Positions 1-13,001 of a DNA stretch of 64,000 nt are shown one piece after another; positions within the stretch are counted from its first letter, which is position 1; the number at the start of each line of letters is the position of its first letter. This stretch comes from Axinella damicornis. Taxonomy: Eukaryota; Porifera; Demospongiae; Axinellida; Axinellidae. The translations under genes and the position numbers were made by a program. The stretch is taken from contig OZ007518.1 in the NCBI GenBank assembly GCA_963931865.1, positions 9,228,361 through 9,292,360 of the forward strand, read 5' to 3'. A model generated the notes under the pieces. It saw only the letters and a list, made by a program, of their open reading frames with translations. It ran no database searches and was not told the origin of the DNA.

Positions 1-146
1 AGCTGGGCGTTGGGTCCTACGGTAGCGTGGAGGAACTCCAGGTGAAGGGGTTGGTGTGCGCGGGGAAGCGGATGCACGAGGCGCTCCTGCAGCGAGACAA
101 CCAGGGCGTGATCAACATCGAGCGCAAGTACCTCGAGGAGTGCCAG

Positions 147-2540
147 GTGAGTGTTTCCCCCCGCTCTAAACGTGGTCCCCTTCCGTGCAGACTGTCCACG
201 GCAGAATAATTGGTCCTCCTGGGACCATCCATGGCTCTGTAAGCAGTCCCCCTTGCCGTATTTGCATGGTCCCCCTAGTTGTTGTCACTAGCCCAGGTCA
301 ACTATGAACGTATAAGTCTGATCTTTCAGACGTGAATGGATCAAGGTTTTGCAAATTTCCTTAAATATAAAGAGGCCGTTTAGTCTAAGCTAGTAGACTG
401 CAATGAGGTGTAGTATCATTGCATTTAGATGTGCGTAAATCACACAAGTCATGATACTTGTTCCCACGGGGGCCACAGTTACCAAATTGCCAGACGCAAT
501 GCCACTTTAGTTGGTTGGTTGTTTCTCCCCTCGGGCAAAAAAGTACTCGGAGTGGCAATTTGGTACTTGCAGGTATTCTAGCCTTTTATGCCATCAAAAC
601 CGCCTCCCTATCCCCCCCTAGGCCCTCTCGCTACCTCCATAATTTTCAGCTCTGCATCCATGCTGCGCACGGGCGCTGCACCACAGGCGTCCTCTTGGTG
701 GATGTGGGCGCCCGCAGCCCACTCGCTGCCTGTACCTTCAAGTGATTCGACCCAGCCAAGTATTTTCTGACGTGATATACGCTCAGTGATGAGAGATCTG
801 CCCCATAACTGCAGAGCTTCTTGGTAGGAGGACGCGGCCTCGGATCGTCAACGCGCTCCATTGCTCGTGTCCATTACTCGTGCACTTCCGTATATCTTAT
901 TACTTGGACCGCATACCTCCGTATACTACGCACATGTCAAAAATTAAATATACTACGCATATGTCAAAAATTAAAAATGGCTGAAAGTGGGAGTATCCTA
1001 GTGTCTGTCCTTGAAAGCACCTACACCAAGCTTAGGAAGTTTGGTGTTCCACTACCTGTCTGCATTTGCATGCAAGACAAGGGTCTGCAGCTGGAGAGTG
1101 CTCAGTGGACAGCGAGACAGTCCTGTGGTGGCTTTTCTGTCACTTTCTTTTGGCCAGCTCCAAACCAGGAGACTAAAGCGACTGTCAAGCCATCTGCGAA
1201 GAGGAAAAGGCGGAAGAGAAGAAGACCTAAGCCTGTTGGACCCAAGAAACTGTTCACTGACTCTGTTAATGGACATGCTAGCTCGTCAATCAGCGGTAAG
1301 CAGTCGGTGCGTACTCCATTTATTGCCCATCATCTCAGTGCGAACAGTCAAAAGTCAGCCCACCCTCCTGCTCCTGATTCCAACGTAGATATCAATCAGC
1401 GTGAAGACAGCTCACTGGATCCAACACAGTGTGAGAATCCTGCTGAATATGATCAGTCCCTTGACTCAAGTGTTGCAGTCAGTGAAGCGGAGTCAAGTCA
1501 CCTAGATCTAACAAACTGTGACTCTGTGGCCTATGAAATGAAAGATGGTGTGCCTGGTATGAAGTTTACAGTGGATGGTAGTGATGGCTGGACCCCTGTG
1601 AGGAAGAGGCGATGCCGACCAAAGTCCAAAATGCGTGCTTCATCTGACTCGGAAGGCAGCAGCAGTGACGTTGATGTGTCGTGTTCTAGACTGGTCGAGT
1701 ACAGTGTGCATGATGGTGTTCCTGGTTTGACAGTCTACCGCAGGAATGCAACATGGACTCCTGTTGAGCCAAGTCCTGTGGCTTCAAGACTGAGAACTAA
1801 ATCTAGATTTAAATACCCCAATTGAGTGACAAATTTAAATTAGTTACTGGGTACACTTGAGATTAGCCTGACGCTATTTGTGTGTCCATGCTGTAATGCA
1901 GAATTGTTATATGACGTCATGGTTGGTTGTTGGTTCACAGGTCAAGGCAAAAAGGGGGATTGTGTCGGCAAAAAAGTGAACGGTGGCCCCGTGCTTGTTC
2001 CCACACAATTTAGTCAGAGCGTGCACCAAAGATAACCGACAAATTTTGTACTATTGATTGTACATTTAATTAATGCTGCAAAACCATGCCTTCTTGGTCT
2101 GCGTAGCCTAAATTTAATACGTGCTGATCTTTGATGATCCATGATGAGTGGTATGTCTGGGTAAGCTGTCGCCCAGCTTGGCAGTTGAAAAGAAGCCAGA
2201 CCCTCCTTCCCTGCATGTATAATTATACTCCAAGCTATGGCCGCATTGGTTGTTTGGGCCTGGGAACGAGACCGTTACAAGTACCAAGGAAGAGCAACGA
2301 AGACCAGCCACCGACGAAGGACGACTACATGCATGGTGGGACCATCCGCATCAAAGGGGGACCAGGTACAGCTACTATATTTGGTCTGGTGGAGCAATTA
2401 TTCTGCCATGGACAGTCCAGGGGGACCGCTTTCGAGGGGAGATTGTCCACAGCTAGTGTGACAAGCGTCACTGAAAGTGCATTGTTTTGCACTCTGTAAC
2501 TAATGTTAACTTATACAAGCTCTCCCTTGGCTTCGTGTAG
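147..2540 (+). other. Intron 1 of kinase copy A
   Basis: The intron is almost collinear with intron 1 of copy C (24960-26383), except for an insertion at about 939-1908 present only here. A short AT-rich stretch with TATACTACGC and ATGTCAAAAATTAA is doubled at the left edge of the insertion (about 922-972). Apart from the ORF inside the insertion I see no gene. Confidence 0.7.
977..1825 (+). CDS. Unknown 282-aa ORF inside an intronic insertion
   Basis: I do not recognise this protein. The ATG at 977 is the first codon wholly inside the roughly 970-bp segment that copy A has and copy C lacks, and the frame stays open to 1825. The N-terminal part (about 1-65) has hydrophobic and Cys residues and GGFSVTFFWP. 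A very basic tract (KRKRRKRRRPK, about residue 78) looks like a nuclear-localisation or nucleic-acid-binding patch. The rest is acidic and Ser-rich and carries two diverged copies of a roughly 30-residue motif, YEMKDGVPGM...WTPV and YSVHDGVPGL...WTPV. It could be an accessory protein of a mobile element (gag/ORF1-like) or a retrocopied host gene. No polymerase, protease or zinc knuckle is visible. Sense orientation to the kinase is probably accidental. Confidence 0.55.
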   Translation: MAESGSILVSVLESTYTKLRKFGVPLPVCICMQDKGLQLESAQWTARQSCGGFSVTFFWPAPNQETKATVKPSAKRKRRKRRRPKPVGPKKLFTDSVNGHASSSISGKQSVRTPFIAHHLSANSQKSAHPPAPDSNVDINQREDSSLDPTQCENPAEYDQSLDSSVAVSEAESSHLDLTNCDSVAYEMKDGVPGMKFTVDGSDGWTPVRKRRCRPKSKMRASSDSEGSSSDVDVSCSRLVEYSVHDGVPGLTVYRRNATWTPVEPSPVASRLRTKSRFKYPN

Positions 2541-3563
2541 GTGATGGCGAAGATGCGGCACCCCCACATAGTACAGTTCTTGGGCCTGTGTTACCTAGAA
2601 GGGTCAACGCTGCCTGTGCTGGTCATGGAGAGGATGGACAGCAGCCTGGACGACCTGCTGGAGGGTGCTCCTGGCCTTCCCCTTGCCCTCAAGCGATCGC
2701 TTCTATCTGACGTAGTACGAGGGTTGCTGTACCTACACACTCGTAACCCTCCCATTGTCCATCGTGATCTGTCTTCACGAAACATCCTCCTGACGTCATC
2801 GCTACTCGCAAAGATTAGCGACCTTGGGAATGCTCGCATCGTGAACCTACAGCCGGGCCAGCTGGCCAGAACTCTGACACACCTTCCCGGAACACCTGTG
2901 TATATGCCTCCCGAGGCAATTCATGAGGGCTCACGATATGGTCCGCCACTGGACATCTTTTCGTACGGCCATCTTGCCCTCTTCACTCTCACACAGGTGA
3001 GAAAAAGGGGTGGATAAAACATCTCCCTGCAGCATATGTACTGATATTCATTACCGTGCATCGCTATTACAAAGTAGTATGAATTCACTATGATATCCTT
3101 GCAGCATGGTTATCCTGTGTGCTCATATTGGTAAACTATCTGGTGTGGGTTGGCTCAGTTTATTGACAGTATTAATTTGTAATGTGCCTTAACTGTATAT
3201 TGCTTCAGGAAGGGTACATCATCAAACTCATGACAGTAAGGGAGTAATTATTCTCTTATTGTATGCTCCAGGTGTTCCCAGGCTCCCTCCTCCCAAGCAC
3301 CTATGCAGATCTTGAGAGTCCCGATCGCCTCTTAGCTAGGTCTGAGTTGGAGCGTCGGAGGGACTACATCCAAACACTCCACCGGCAGTTGGGGGAGCAG
3401 CACCCTCTTGTTCAGATGGTACAGCAGTGTCTGCACAACAACCCAGCCCGCCGGCCCTCTGCAGAGGATCTGCTACAACAGTTGGAGGCTACCAGGGCCC
3501 AGATCGAGCAGCCATATGGCAGCTACCACTTTAAGGTGCAGCTGGCCATGATGAGTGTCGTAG

Positions 3564-4410
<847 letters not shown>

Positions 4411-4558
4411 AGAAAGCATGCAGAACATGACCAGTATAGAGATGCCTGTTTGTATTATGTGCACAGCTCACCCACACAGTCTAGTACACGTCTCCTTTGG
4501 TGCAATTGCAGGGTGCATGTCACCATCTGGAAGTAGGTACTACCATGTACTCAAATTG

Positions 4559-4650
4559 TAGCCTCATTCCCAGTCCCACGCCCAGCTTTTCGTCGCTTTC
4601 AGTACGGTACTGCAAGCGACGAAAAGCTGGGCGTGGGACTGGGAACGTAG
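4559..4650. repeat. Palindromic hairpin element
   Basis: The 5' arm TAGCCTCATTCCCAG pairs with a 3' arm ending CTGGGAACGTA. The interior arms contain GCTTTTCGTCGCTT and its complement around a TACGGTA turn. It belongs to the family described in the findings. Confidence 0.85.
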
Positions 4651-5544
4651 AATACCACGCCTCGATTATTAGTTTTGGGGGCGTGGTCGGGGCTGAGGGT
4701 ATGTATTAGGGGGGATGTGCATTTGTTTCCGGAAACGTTTCCATGCTCGTGTGACGCACACATTATTGAGTTGCTAGAACGAGGCTACACAAATTGATGT
4801 CTATGACTATGTCCAATACACCATAGATTATAATTAAAATATTTATAATCTATGAATAAACGCACTTCATAGATTGATTACCGTACGACCACGCCCATTC
4901 ACTAAGCTCAGACAGCCCCACCCACTCATCCACCCCTCCGCAAAAAAATTTAAATCGTAGTCGAGATGGCGAGAAGGCAGGCTTTCCGAGGCAACCCTGA
5001 GTTGCAGCAGTTTGTACTCCCCGAGGCGCGCCCTACAGGGAGACAGCTGGGTGTGGGGTCCTAAGGTAGCGTGGAGGAACTCCAGGTGAAGGGTTTGGTG
5101 TGCGCGGGGAAGCGGATGCACGAGGCGCTCCTGCAGCGAGACAACCAGGGTGCGATCAACATTGAGCGCAAGTACCTCGAGGAGTGCCAGGTGAGAGTTT
5201 CCCCCACTCTAAATAGTCTCGTGGGCCAGACTCTCTCCGTAGAATAGACTGTGCGTGTGGCGAGATGCTGGCCCGCGACAATACCCCCAACGTGCATGGT
5301 CTCCTTCCGCTTGCAAACTGTCCACGGCAGAATAGTTGGCCCCCTTGGGACCATCGATGAAGCAGTCCCCCTCCCCATAATTGGTCTATAGACTATAGTT
5401 ACACGTAACAATGAAGAGCAACAAAGGCCAGCCACCGACAAAGGACAACTACAGGGTGGGACCATCCACAGCAAAGGGGGACCAAGTATGGGTACTATAT
5501 TAATTTGGTCTGGGGGAGGAATTATACTGCAATGGACATGCAGT

Positions 5545-5566
5545 CGGGGGGGGGGGGGGGGGGGGG
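5545..5566. repeat. Poly-G tract in intron 1 of copy B
   Basis: A run of about 22 G in the kinase B intron that is absent from introns A and C. The length is unreliable in most assemblies. Confidence 0.8.
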
Positions 5567-6241
5567 GGCTTTTGAGGGGACACTGAATTTAAGTGCATTT
5601 TTGCAATCGTTAACTTATACAAGCTCTCTTTTGGCTTTGAATTTTTTCAGGTGATGGCGAAGATGCGGCACCCTCACATAGTGCAGTTCTTAGGCCTGTG
5701 TTTCCTAGAAGGGTCAACACTGCCTGTGCTGGTCATGGAGAGGATGGACAGCAGCCTGGACGACCTGCTGGAGGGCGCTCCTGGCCTTCCTCTTGCCCTC
5801 AAGCGATCACTTCTAGCTGACGTAGTGCGAGGGTTGTTGTACTTACACACCCGTAACCCTCCCATTGTCCATCGTGATCTGTCTTCACGAAACATCCTCC
5901 TGACGTCATCGCTACTCGCAAAGATTAGCGACCTTGGGAATGCTCGCATCGTGAACCTGCAGCCCGGCCAGCTGGCCAGGACTCTGACACACCTTCCCGG
6001 AACGCCAGTGTATATGCCTCCCGAGGCAATTCATGAGGGCTCACGATATGGTCCACCGCTGGACATCTTCTCATATGGCCACCTTGCCCTCTTCACTCTC
6101 ACACAGGTAAGAAAAAGGGGAGGATAAAACATCTCCCTGCAGCATAGGAGTACTGATATTCATTGCCGTGATTGCTATTACAATGTAGTATGAAATTCAT
6201 TATGTTCTTGATGATGATGTAAACAAAGAGGCTCTTCATTC

Positions 6242-6328
6242 TAGCCTCGTTCCCAGGCCTCCGCCCAGATTTCATCTCACAGCCGTGGAGAAAAATAGAA
6301 TCTGGGTGGAGGCCTGGGAACAAGGCTA
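6242..6328. repeat. Palindromic hairpin element in intron 2 of B
   Basis: TAGCCTCGTTCCCAGGCC and its imperfect complement GGCCTGGGAACAAGGCTA flank inner arms CCGCCCAGATT / AATCTGGGTGG. Copies A and C lack it at the matching intron position, so it inserted after those copies split. Confidence 0.85.
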
Positions 6329-8037
6329 TCTTCATTCTACTTGCTGGTACAGTGCAGCATGGTTATCTCACACAGCCTACTGCAGTATTGCTGGTACAGT
6401 GCAGCATGGTTATCTCACACAGCCTACTGCAGTACTGCATGAGTAATGACTGAGTTTGTATACGGACAGACACTAAGTGCTCTTGGTTTGTTCGTTCACT
6501 GTGGTACCTTTGGTTAACTGTCTGGTGTGGGTGATTTCTAGCTCAGTTTATTAATGGACTGGTACAGTATTAATTTTGTAATGTGCCTTAAGAACTAAAG
6601 CATTCTCACTGTATATTGCCTCAGGAATCAGGGTACATCAAACTCATGACAGTACTCTTATTGTATGCTCCAGGTGTTCCCAGGCTCCCTCCTCCCAAGC
6701 ACCTATGCAGATCCTGAGAGCCCCGATCGCCTCTTAGCTAGGTCTGAGTTGGAGCGTCGGAGGGACTACATCCAAACACTCCACCAGCAGTTGGGGGAGC
6801 AGCACCCTCTTGTTCAAATGGTACAGCAGTGTCTGCACAACAACCCAGCCCGACGGCCCACTGCAGAGGAGCTGTTACAACAGTTGGAGGCTACAAGGGC
6901 CCAGATCGAGCAGCCATATGGCAGCTACCACTTTAAGGTGCAGCTGGCCATGATGAGTGTCATAGAGACCAAGATGGGGGAGAAGGACCGTGAGATAGAA
7001 CACCTGCAGCAGGAGCTACACCAACTGCAGGTAATGCATTAACCTTGGTGCTATAGTATACAGATCTGTTATTCTAAGATAGTTTCTTTCAATGTTAGGA
7101 GAACTGGGAAAGGCTGCAAGTAGAGGTGGATGCTAAGGATGCCCAACTCCAGCAGAAGGATACTCAACTTCAGCGGAAAGATGGACAGATTCAGCAACAA
7201 GGCACGGAACTCCGAGAGAAGGCTACTCAGATTAACAGGCAACAGAGGGAGCTACAAACACTGAGAGTAAGGAACATGAATAATATTATGTTCTAATGCA
7301 TCCAATATTGACTTCACTCTTCTCTGATTAATACTAGGAGGACAAGGGAAGGCTGCAGCAAGAGAAGGATGTTGAAATCGGCAGACAGCGGAGAGAGCTA
7401 CAAACACTGAGGGTATGCGAGTTACGTGCAGATGTGATGTAAATGTTAAATATTTGTGCTAATCATCTTCTATTTCCATGTAGGACCAAAATGTAGCCAA
7501 GGATGAGCGGCTCACTGCAGTGCAATCTCAACTTCTGCAACTGCAGGTGAGTTACTGTATCTGTAAGTTTATTAGCTGACGTCTTACAATCCAACTATAC
7601 ACCGCACAGTTGTAATCATGCTGTTAGTAGAGAGAGCCTGAAACTGGACTACTGCATGCTGTGGTTACAGGTGGAACTGGATGCTAGAGTTGCACAGAGT
7701 CAGCAGCACCTCCGAGAGAGGGATGATGAAATTAGCAGACTGAGGAGAGAGTTGGCGGTATGGACAAAATCAGAATCAGTTTTGTCAATAGATTCATATG
7801 GTGCATTTTCCTATACAGGATCAAACTGTACCCCAGGGTGTGAGAGCAGCAGCGTTGCAGTCCCCACCTCGACAGACACGTGTGAGTTAACCATCCACAG
7901 GTTTAACCGTTGCAGAAGTTAGGGTTATAGCTAGTGTTGTTTTGTATACAGGCTATAAGGCTATATTATAACAATTAATTTAGTAGCTACATGTGATGTA
8001 ATGGCCAAATTAGTACAACAATCATGGCAAAATGATT

Positions 8038-8333
8038 GACGTTGGTTTCCAGTAGTCTTACGAAGGGCCCACAAAGATTCTGACCACACAGTCGTGATCG
8101 CTATCATTCACTGACGCTTACATCCCAAAACTCACCGTGCTGGCAAAGTTGTTAGCATTGTAATAAGTTCTTGCATGTCTACCCGTTGGATGCCATTGCA
8201 GACTCGATCGACCGAGCATGGTCCTCACATGACGTGTGTTAATTGGAATGAACTGCAATACCTAGCTTGCACAACCAGCGAGTTGCAACCGGTTGCAGCG
8301 GCTGCTACCAGCTAGGAGTGCAGTTGCCCCTCG
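8038..8333. mobile_element. Old degenerate copy of the Helitron-like family
   Basis: It contains the internal family sequence (GATTCTGACCACACAG, TGACGCTTACAT) and ends with the family 3' terminus GTGCAGTTGCCCCTCG. The 5' terminus is missing. The same degenerate copy is at 31825-32097 in copy C, so it predates the segment duplication. Confidence 0.75.
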
Positions 8334-8357
8334 AAGTTTAATTTAGTAGCTGTGATG

Positions 8358-10219
8358 TTACACTCCTGGTATAGAGAATATTATGTCCAAAAATAAAAAA
8401 CCTCCTGGGCTCAGTGGAGGACATGGAGAGATTCTGACTACACCATCATCATTCTAATTTTTGACTCACCCAAGCATACAATATTTATGCTGAAACTCAC
8501 CTTTGTGGTGGAGTTATGACCCTAACCCTAATCCTAACCCTAAATTTTGGCCTCCTTGTGTGGGTGGATTTTTTTTTTTCGTTCCGGATCCGCTGGGAAT
8601 GAGACAGCCACGTGTGCACTATTACGATCCAGTTGCGCCTATGCCCGACCGGCAACCTTGGAGCTGTAAGTACGAGCTGGTGGATGCAATCAGAGTCTGC
8701 TCGGGGTGAGAGTAATACCAGAGTACCATTCTGAACGGTGAGCTTGCCCTGCCAGCGAGATGCACCTGGTCCAATTACCAGTACTAGTAGTGCGGTGGCT
8801 ATTTACGAATGCCCTAGCTACAACGGTTCTGACTAAACAGGCCCGTAGGGAGGAGGGGTTCGAGGGGGTTCGGACGAACTGATGATTATGTGCTGGAACT
8901 CACGCTGAAACTCACCTTGGTGGTGGAGATATGAGCGCTTTTGTCTCGCCGTTAGTCGCCATTGCTCAAGCGCTCCATCGACTTCCGGTGGCAGTACCAT
9001 TCTTAGGAAAGGCACACGAAGATTCTGACCACACGGCCGTGATCACTGATCGTTCACTGACGCTTACATGCCGAAACTCACCGTGCTGTCTAAGTTGTGA
9101 GTGCTGCATTGGTTGCCATTGCTCGCGATCGTGGTTGCCACGTGGTATTTGCGTTAATTGGAACGTATTGCAATACTTGATTGCGCGACGGCAAGTCACA
9201 CTGGGGTTGCAACGCGGCTGCTTTATGAATGGGTACTTGAGAGCACTCTAAATCTTCCCTATATAGCGCTATAGCTATCATGGTACTCACTGATGTGATA
9301 ATTGGAACGAACTGTCACAATTAGCTTGTGCTACCGTTTAACCGCAGCTACCAGGAGTGCGGTTGCCCCTCGCTATTACACTCCTGGTAGGGGAAAAATT
9401 GTGCCGCGTAAATAATCTAACCTAATCTAAATAAATAACGTTTGACTACTTAGCAATGGCCTACAAAGATTCTGACTACACCGTCGTGATCGCTATCATG
9501 CAGTGACATAAAATCAAAATAATTGTGCTGAAACTCACCTTGGTGGTGGAGATATGAGCGCTTTTGTCTGGCCGTTGGCCGCCATTGCTCGAGCGCTCCA
9601 TCGACTTCCGGTGGCAGTACCGTTCTTAGGAAAGGCACACGAAGAGTCTGACCCCACGGCCGTGATCGCTGTCGTTCACTGACGCTTACATGCCAAAACT
9701 CACCGTGCTGGCGAAGTTGTGAGCGCTGTAACAGTTTCCTGTCTTCTCCTTGGGCCGCCATTGCTGACTCAGCTCAATCGATCGACGTTGACGTCGACCG
9801 AGCACGGTCCTCACGTGGCATGTGCGTTAATTGGAATGAGTTGCAATGCCTAGCTTGCGCTACCGTCGAGTCACAACCGGTTGCAACGCGGCTACCAGGA
9901 GTGCGGTTGCCCCTCGATAACTAATAACTAATAATGCAAATATAAACAAATAAAAAACCTCCCAGCCCACAGGAAGGACCTACAAAGGTTCTGACTAAAT
10001 CTTCATGATCACTATCGTGCAGTGACCCAACCGTACAATTTTGTTGCTGAAATTCATCTTGGTAGTGTAGTTGTGAGTGCCTTTGTCTTCCCTTCAGTGC
10101 AGCCACCATTGCTCGAGCGCTCTCTTCAACTTTCAAAGTTTCATTGCCACAAAGACTATGACCACACAGTGAGTTGCAACCGGTTGCATCGCGGCTACCA
10201 GGAGTGCGGTCGCCCCTCG
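8358..10219. mobile_element. Helitron-like composite insertion (B only)
   Basis: The 1.86-kb insert starts TTACACTCCTGGTATAG and ends GCGGTCGCCCCTCG. The flanks GTGATG and TAATGG join exactly in copy C at 32121/32122, so insertion made no target-site duplication. It is made of several concatenated or nested family units, with further 3' termini near 9372 and 9918 and a 5' terminus at 9376. Each unit has two diverged internal subrepeats containing GATTCTGACnACAC and GCCATTGCTCG. It has no coding capacity of its own. Confidence 0.78.
8517..8545. repeat. Short interstitial telomere-type repeat
   Basis: Four units of CCCTAA type (one TCCTAA variant) sit inside the Helitron-like insert. The metazoan telomere repeat is TTAGGG. 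Confidence 0.7.
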
Positions 10220-10238
10220 TAATGGATTAAATTAATAT

Positions 10239-10749
10239 TTACACTCCTGGTATAGGAAAAATTGTGCCGCGTAATCTAATATAATATAAATAACTCGTTC
10301 GAGTGATTGGAATGGCCTACGAAGATTTTGACTAACCTTCATGATCGCTATCATGCACTGTCCCAACCGTACAATTTTGGAGCTGAAAATCACCTTGGTG
10401 GTGGAGATATGAGCGCTTTTGTCTCGCCGTGGACGCCATTGCTCGAGCGCTCTCTCCGACTTCCGGTGGCAGTACCGTTCTTAGGAAAGGCACGCGAAGT
10501 TTCTGCCGTTCACTGACGCTTACATGCCAAAACTCACCGTGCTGGCGAAGTTGTGAGCGCTGTATAACAAGTTTCTTGTCTTCTCGATCTCCTTGGGCCG
10601 CCATTGCTGACTCAGCTCAATCGATCGACGCGAGCGCTCATGGTCCTCACGTGGCATGTGCGTTAATTGCAATGTGTTGCAATACCTATGCGCTATCGTC
10701 GAGCTGCAACCGGTTGCAACGCGGCTACCAGGAGTGCGGTTGCCCCTCG
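10239..10749. mobile_element. Single complete 511-bp Helitron-like unit
   Basis: This is the cleanest copy of the family. It begins TTACACTCCTGGTATAGG and ends GGTTGCCCCTCG. The left flank TTAATAT and right flank AAATCATGG are fused precisely at 32140/32141 in copy C, without duplication. ACTCCTGGTA lies 4 nt from the left end, and its inverse TACCAGGAGT lies near the right end. GCAAC-GC and GC-GGTTGC arms give a 3' hairpin just before CCCTCG. Confidence 0.8.
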
Positions 10750-10980
10750 AAATCATGGCAAAATAATTAACCAAGAACACCATTCAGTAAGTATGCTAGA
10801 GAGCAATATATAGCTAGCCTCCATCCCCTCAAAAAAACCCTGCAAGGAATATCAACTTACTTTCATTGTGATGTGCAGGGCCAAACAGCAAGTTTATACC
10901 ATCCTGTTCCCTGAATACAGTTGTTACCTGTACCATATATGGGCATTGCAGGTATCACTGGGGGCTATTCCAGTGTAGGT

Positions 10981-11861
10981 CAGACATGCCAACTCTCACG
11001 CATTCGGCGTGATCGACTCACGCATTTGTCCACAATCTCACACTCTCACGCTTACTACAGCAAATCTCACGCATTAGTAGCTAGCCGTTCAGGCTTATTT
11101 TGTGGGTGGGGCCTGGGAATGCGGCACGCGTATACATAACACGTGGACTGCAATTCGATCGACAGACTTCTATCCTGTGTTGATCGGCATTGAAGAGGAT
11201 AAACGCAGGTGCTACCACCTTGTCAAACTGAGTGGTAGAGCCTTCTGCTAAGGACAAAAGCAATTGATGAAGCAACAGCAACTGGAATCATGGAATGAAC
11301 TGCTGTGCAGTGTGCACACTCTTGAGCTGTTACAGTAGCATGCCTCACGTCTAGCACCATCTCACACATTTTCACAGCACATCTCACCAGGAGCTTATGA
11401 GCGGCGAAGCCGCGAAGGAGCGTGCAACTACCGCATACGCCCGAGTGCCGTCCAAATCCATATTATTAGCTAGCGAACTTCCAAATATGGAAACCTGTTC
11501 ATCAATCTAGCGTCATAATGACGACATAAAAACCCACGTGTTCTGTGGTAGCGATGTGAGAAATTTGACACTCACTCTGCAGAGCGCCTTTGACCTAGCC
11601 GCAGTGAAATGGCCAAGCAAACAACGGGTAACAGTGAAAGCGATTTGCCACAAAAACGTGAAGATCCCGGGACCCCTCACCATTTGGAGACGCCTTCTGG
11701 GTGACAGATCTGACCGCATGACGCGCATTGCGCACTTCCAAAACGGAAATACGTAAGTAATTAGGATTTGGACGGAACCGGAGTTACACGCTCCTTCGCG
11801 GCTTCGCCGCTCATAAGCTCCTGATCTCACTCATTAGCTTGCTAAGTAGTTGGCATCTCTG
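10981..11861. mobile_element. TIR element, CAGACATGCCAACT ends (with nested insert)
   Basis: CAGACATGCCAACT at the left and AGTTGGCATCTCTG at the right form short terminal inverted repeats. The interior is rich in TCTCACGCATT. The same element is 438 bp at 32370-32807. Here it is larger because another element is nested at 11388-11823. Confidence 0.65.
11388..11823. mobile_element. 436-bp TIR transposon (MITE) with 7-bp TSD
   Basis: The ends CAGGAGCTTATGAGCGGCG and its complement continue for about 42 bp of terminal inverted repeat with one mismatch. Both flanks read ATCTCAC (11381-11387 and 11824-11830), which occurs once at the empty site in copy C (about 32770). The insert is exactly 436 bp plus 7. 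No transposase is encoded. The superfamily is not certain; 7-8 bp duplications fit hAT-like or P-like elements. Confidence 0.85.
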
Positions 11862-13001
11862 GTGTAGGAAGGGAATTTATAATTAACTGGTGCAAGCATA
11901 CTTATATTTTAAGTCAGCAGCTTACTTCAACAAGTCCATTCTGCATTAGTGCACTTTGCATAGCTAGCTATTATACATGCACTATGGCACTATACATACA
12001 GTGTACCTGTAAATAATTTGGCTCCACAAAGTCTGGAAGGCGCCAAATATTTCAAAGTGCAGCTGCTGTAGATTTCCATAGTAACAGTGTTGAGTTGTTT
12101 GCAAGAGGAGTTCTAGCTGAGTAGCTCCTAGCTAGCTGTTTAGCTTTGTTGTTGGTTTAGTGAGTCAGGCTACAGCTAGAGAATTGCCTGAGGGCTAGTT
12201 GCTAGCCAAACATACGGTAAGCTCAAACTTGTGTTCAAGTTTCCTAGCTAGTTGGATAGCTCCATGTGCAGCTGCCAAATATATTCTCAGCTTGTCTATT
12301 TAAGTTGCCTAAAGAGCATAATTTTGAAGGAAAGTGCATTTTACTAACTCAAACTCAAAGCACAGCTGTTGCTAGCAAAGTCACAAACTATGGAGCTATA
12401 ACTAGCTATGATGGTTGAAGCTATTACATGTACCATAATTATATGGGCATTTTTGTGGTGGACTAAACGTTTGCAAATGGTGCAGCCACGACTTGCATGG
12501 CAACAGCTTCACAAGTCAAATTTTTGCCGTACTGCAACAAATATCCACCACAGACTTACAATGTATGGTACATGTACCTGTATAAGTATGATGTCATAGG
12601 AATTGGTGGAAATAAAATGTAGCTGTGATACTGTGAGCTTGTTACATATTTTTTCTCCAGCATCAGGTACTACTAGTACTCGTGAAATTGTGTTAGAAGA
12701 GGTAGAATTACAGTAACTCATTGCGAGAGAAAAACACATGCCCCTGGGGCGTCCACCACTTCTATGATGTCATATTATTATTATGAACACTTTAATTCTG
12801 CCATCAATATAGTGCAGGTGTGTTTCCATACATTGGAATATACTTTACACACCATGCAATTAGCATTTTGACATAATCAAATTAGCTATTTGTTTACCTA
12901 CAGCCCATAATAGTTGTTGTACCAACAAAGAAGCTGCTGCTGGCTGAGAAATTTTCAGTAATGGCCGCTCTATGACACACACTGTGTCTTCTCTGTCCCA
13001 G

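Noticed and set aside
458..861. Several small ORFs in intron 1 of copies A and C
   Set aside because: No similarity to a known domain, not maintained between copies (indels shift the frame), and both strands are open.
9450..10604. Minus-strand proteins with repeated HQGEFQH and SDHDGVV motifs
   Set aside because: These are internal subrepeats of the Helitron-like units read through. There is no conserved domain, and stops differ between units.
11513..11830. 105-codon minus-strand ORF in the 436-bp TIR element
   Set aside because: It extends through the terminal inverted repeat and has no transposase motif. It is probably fortuitous.
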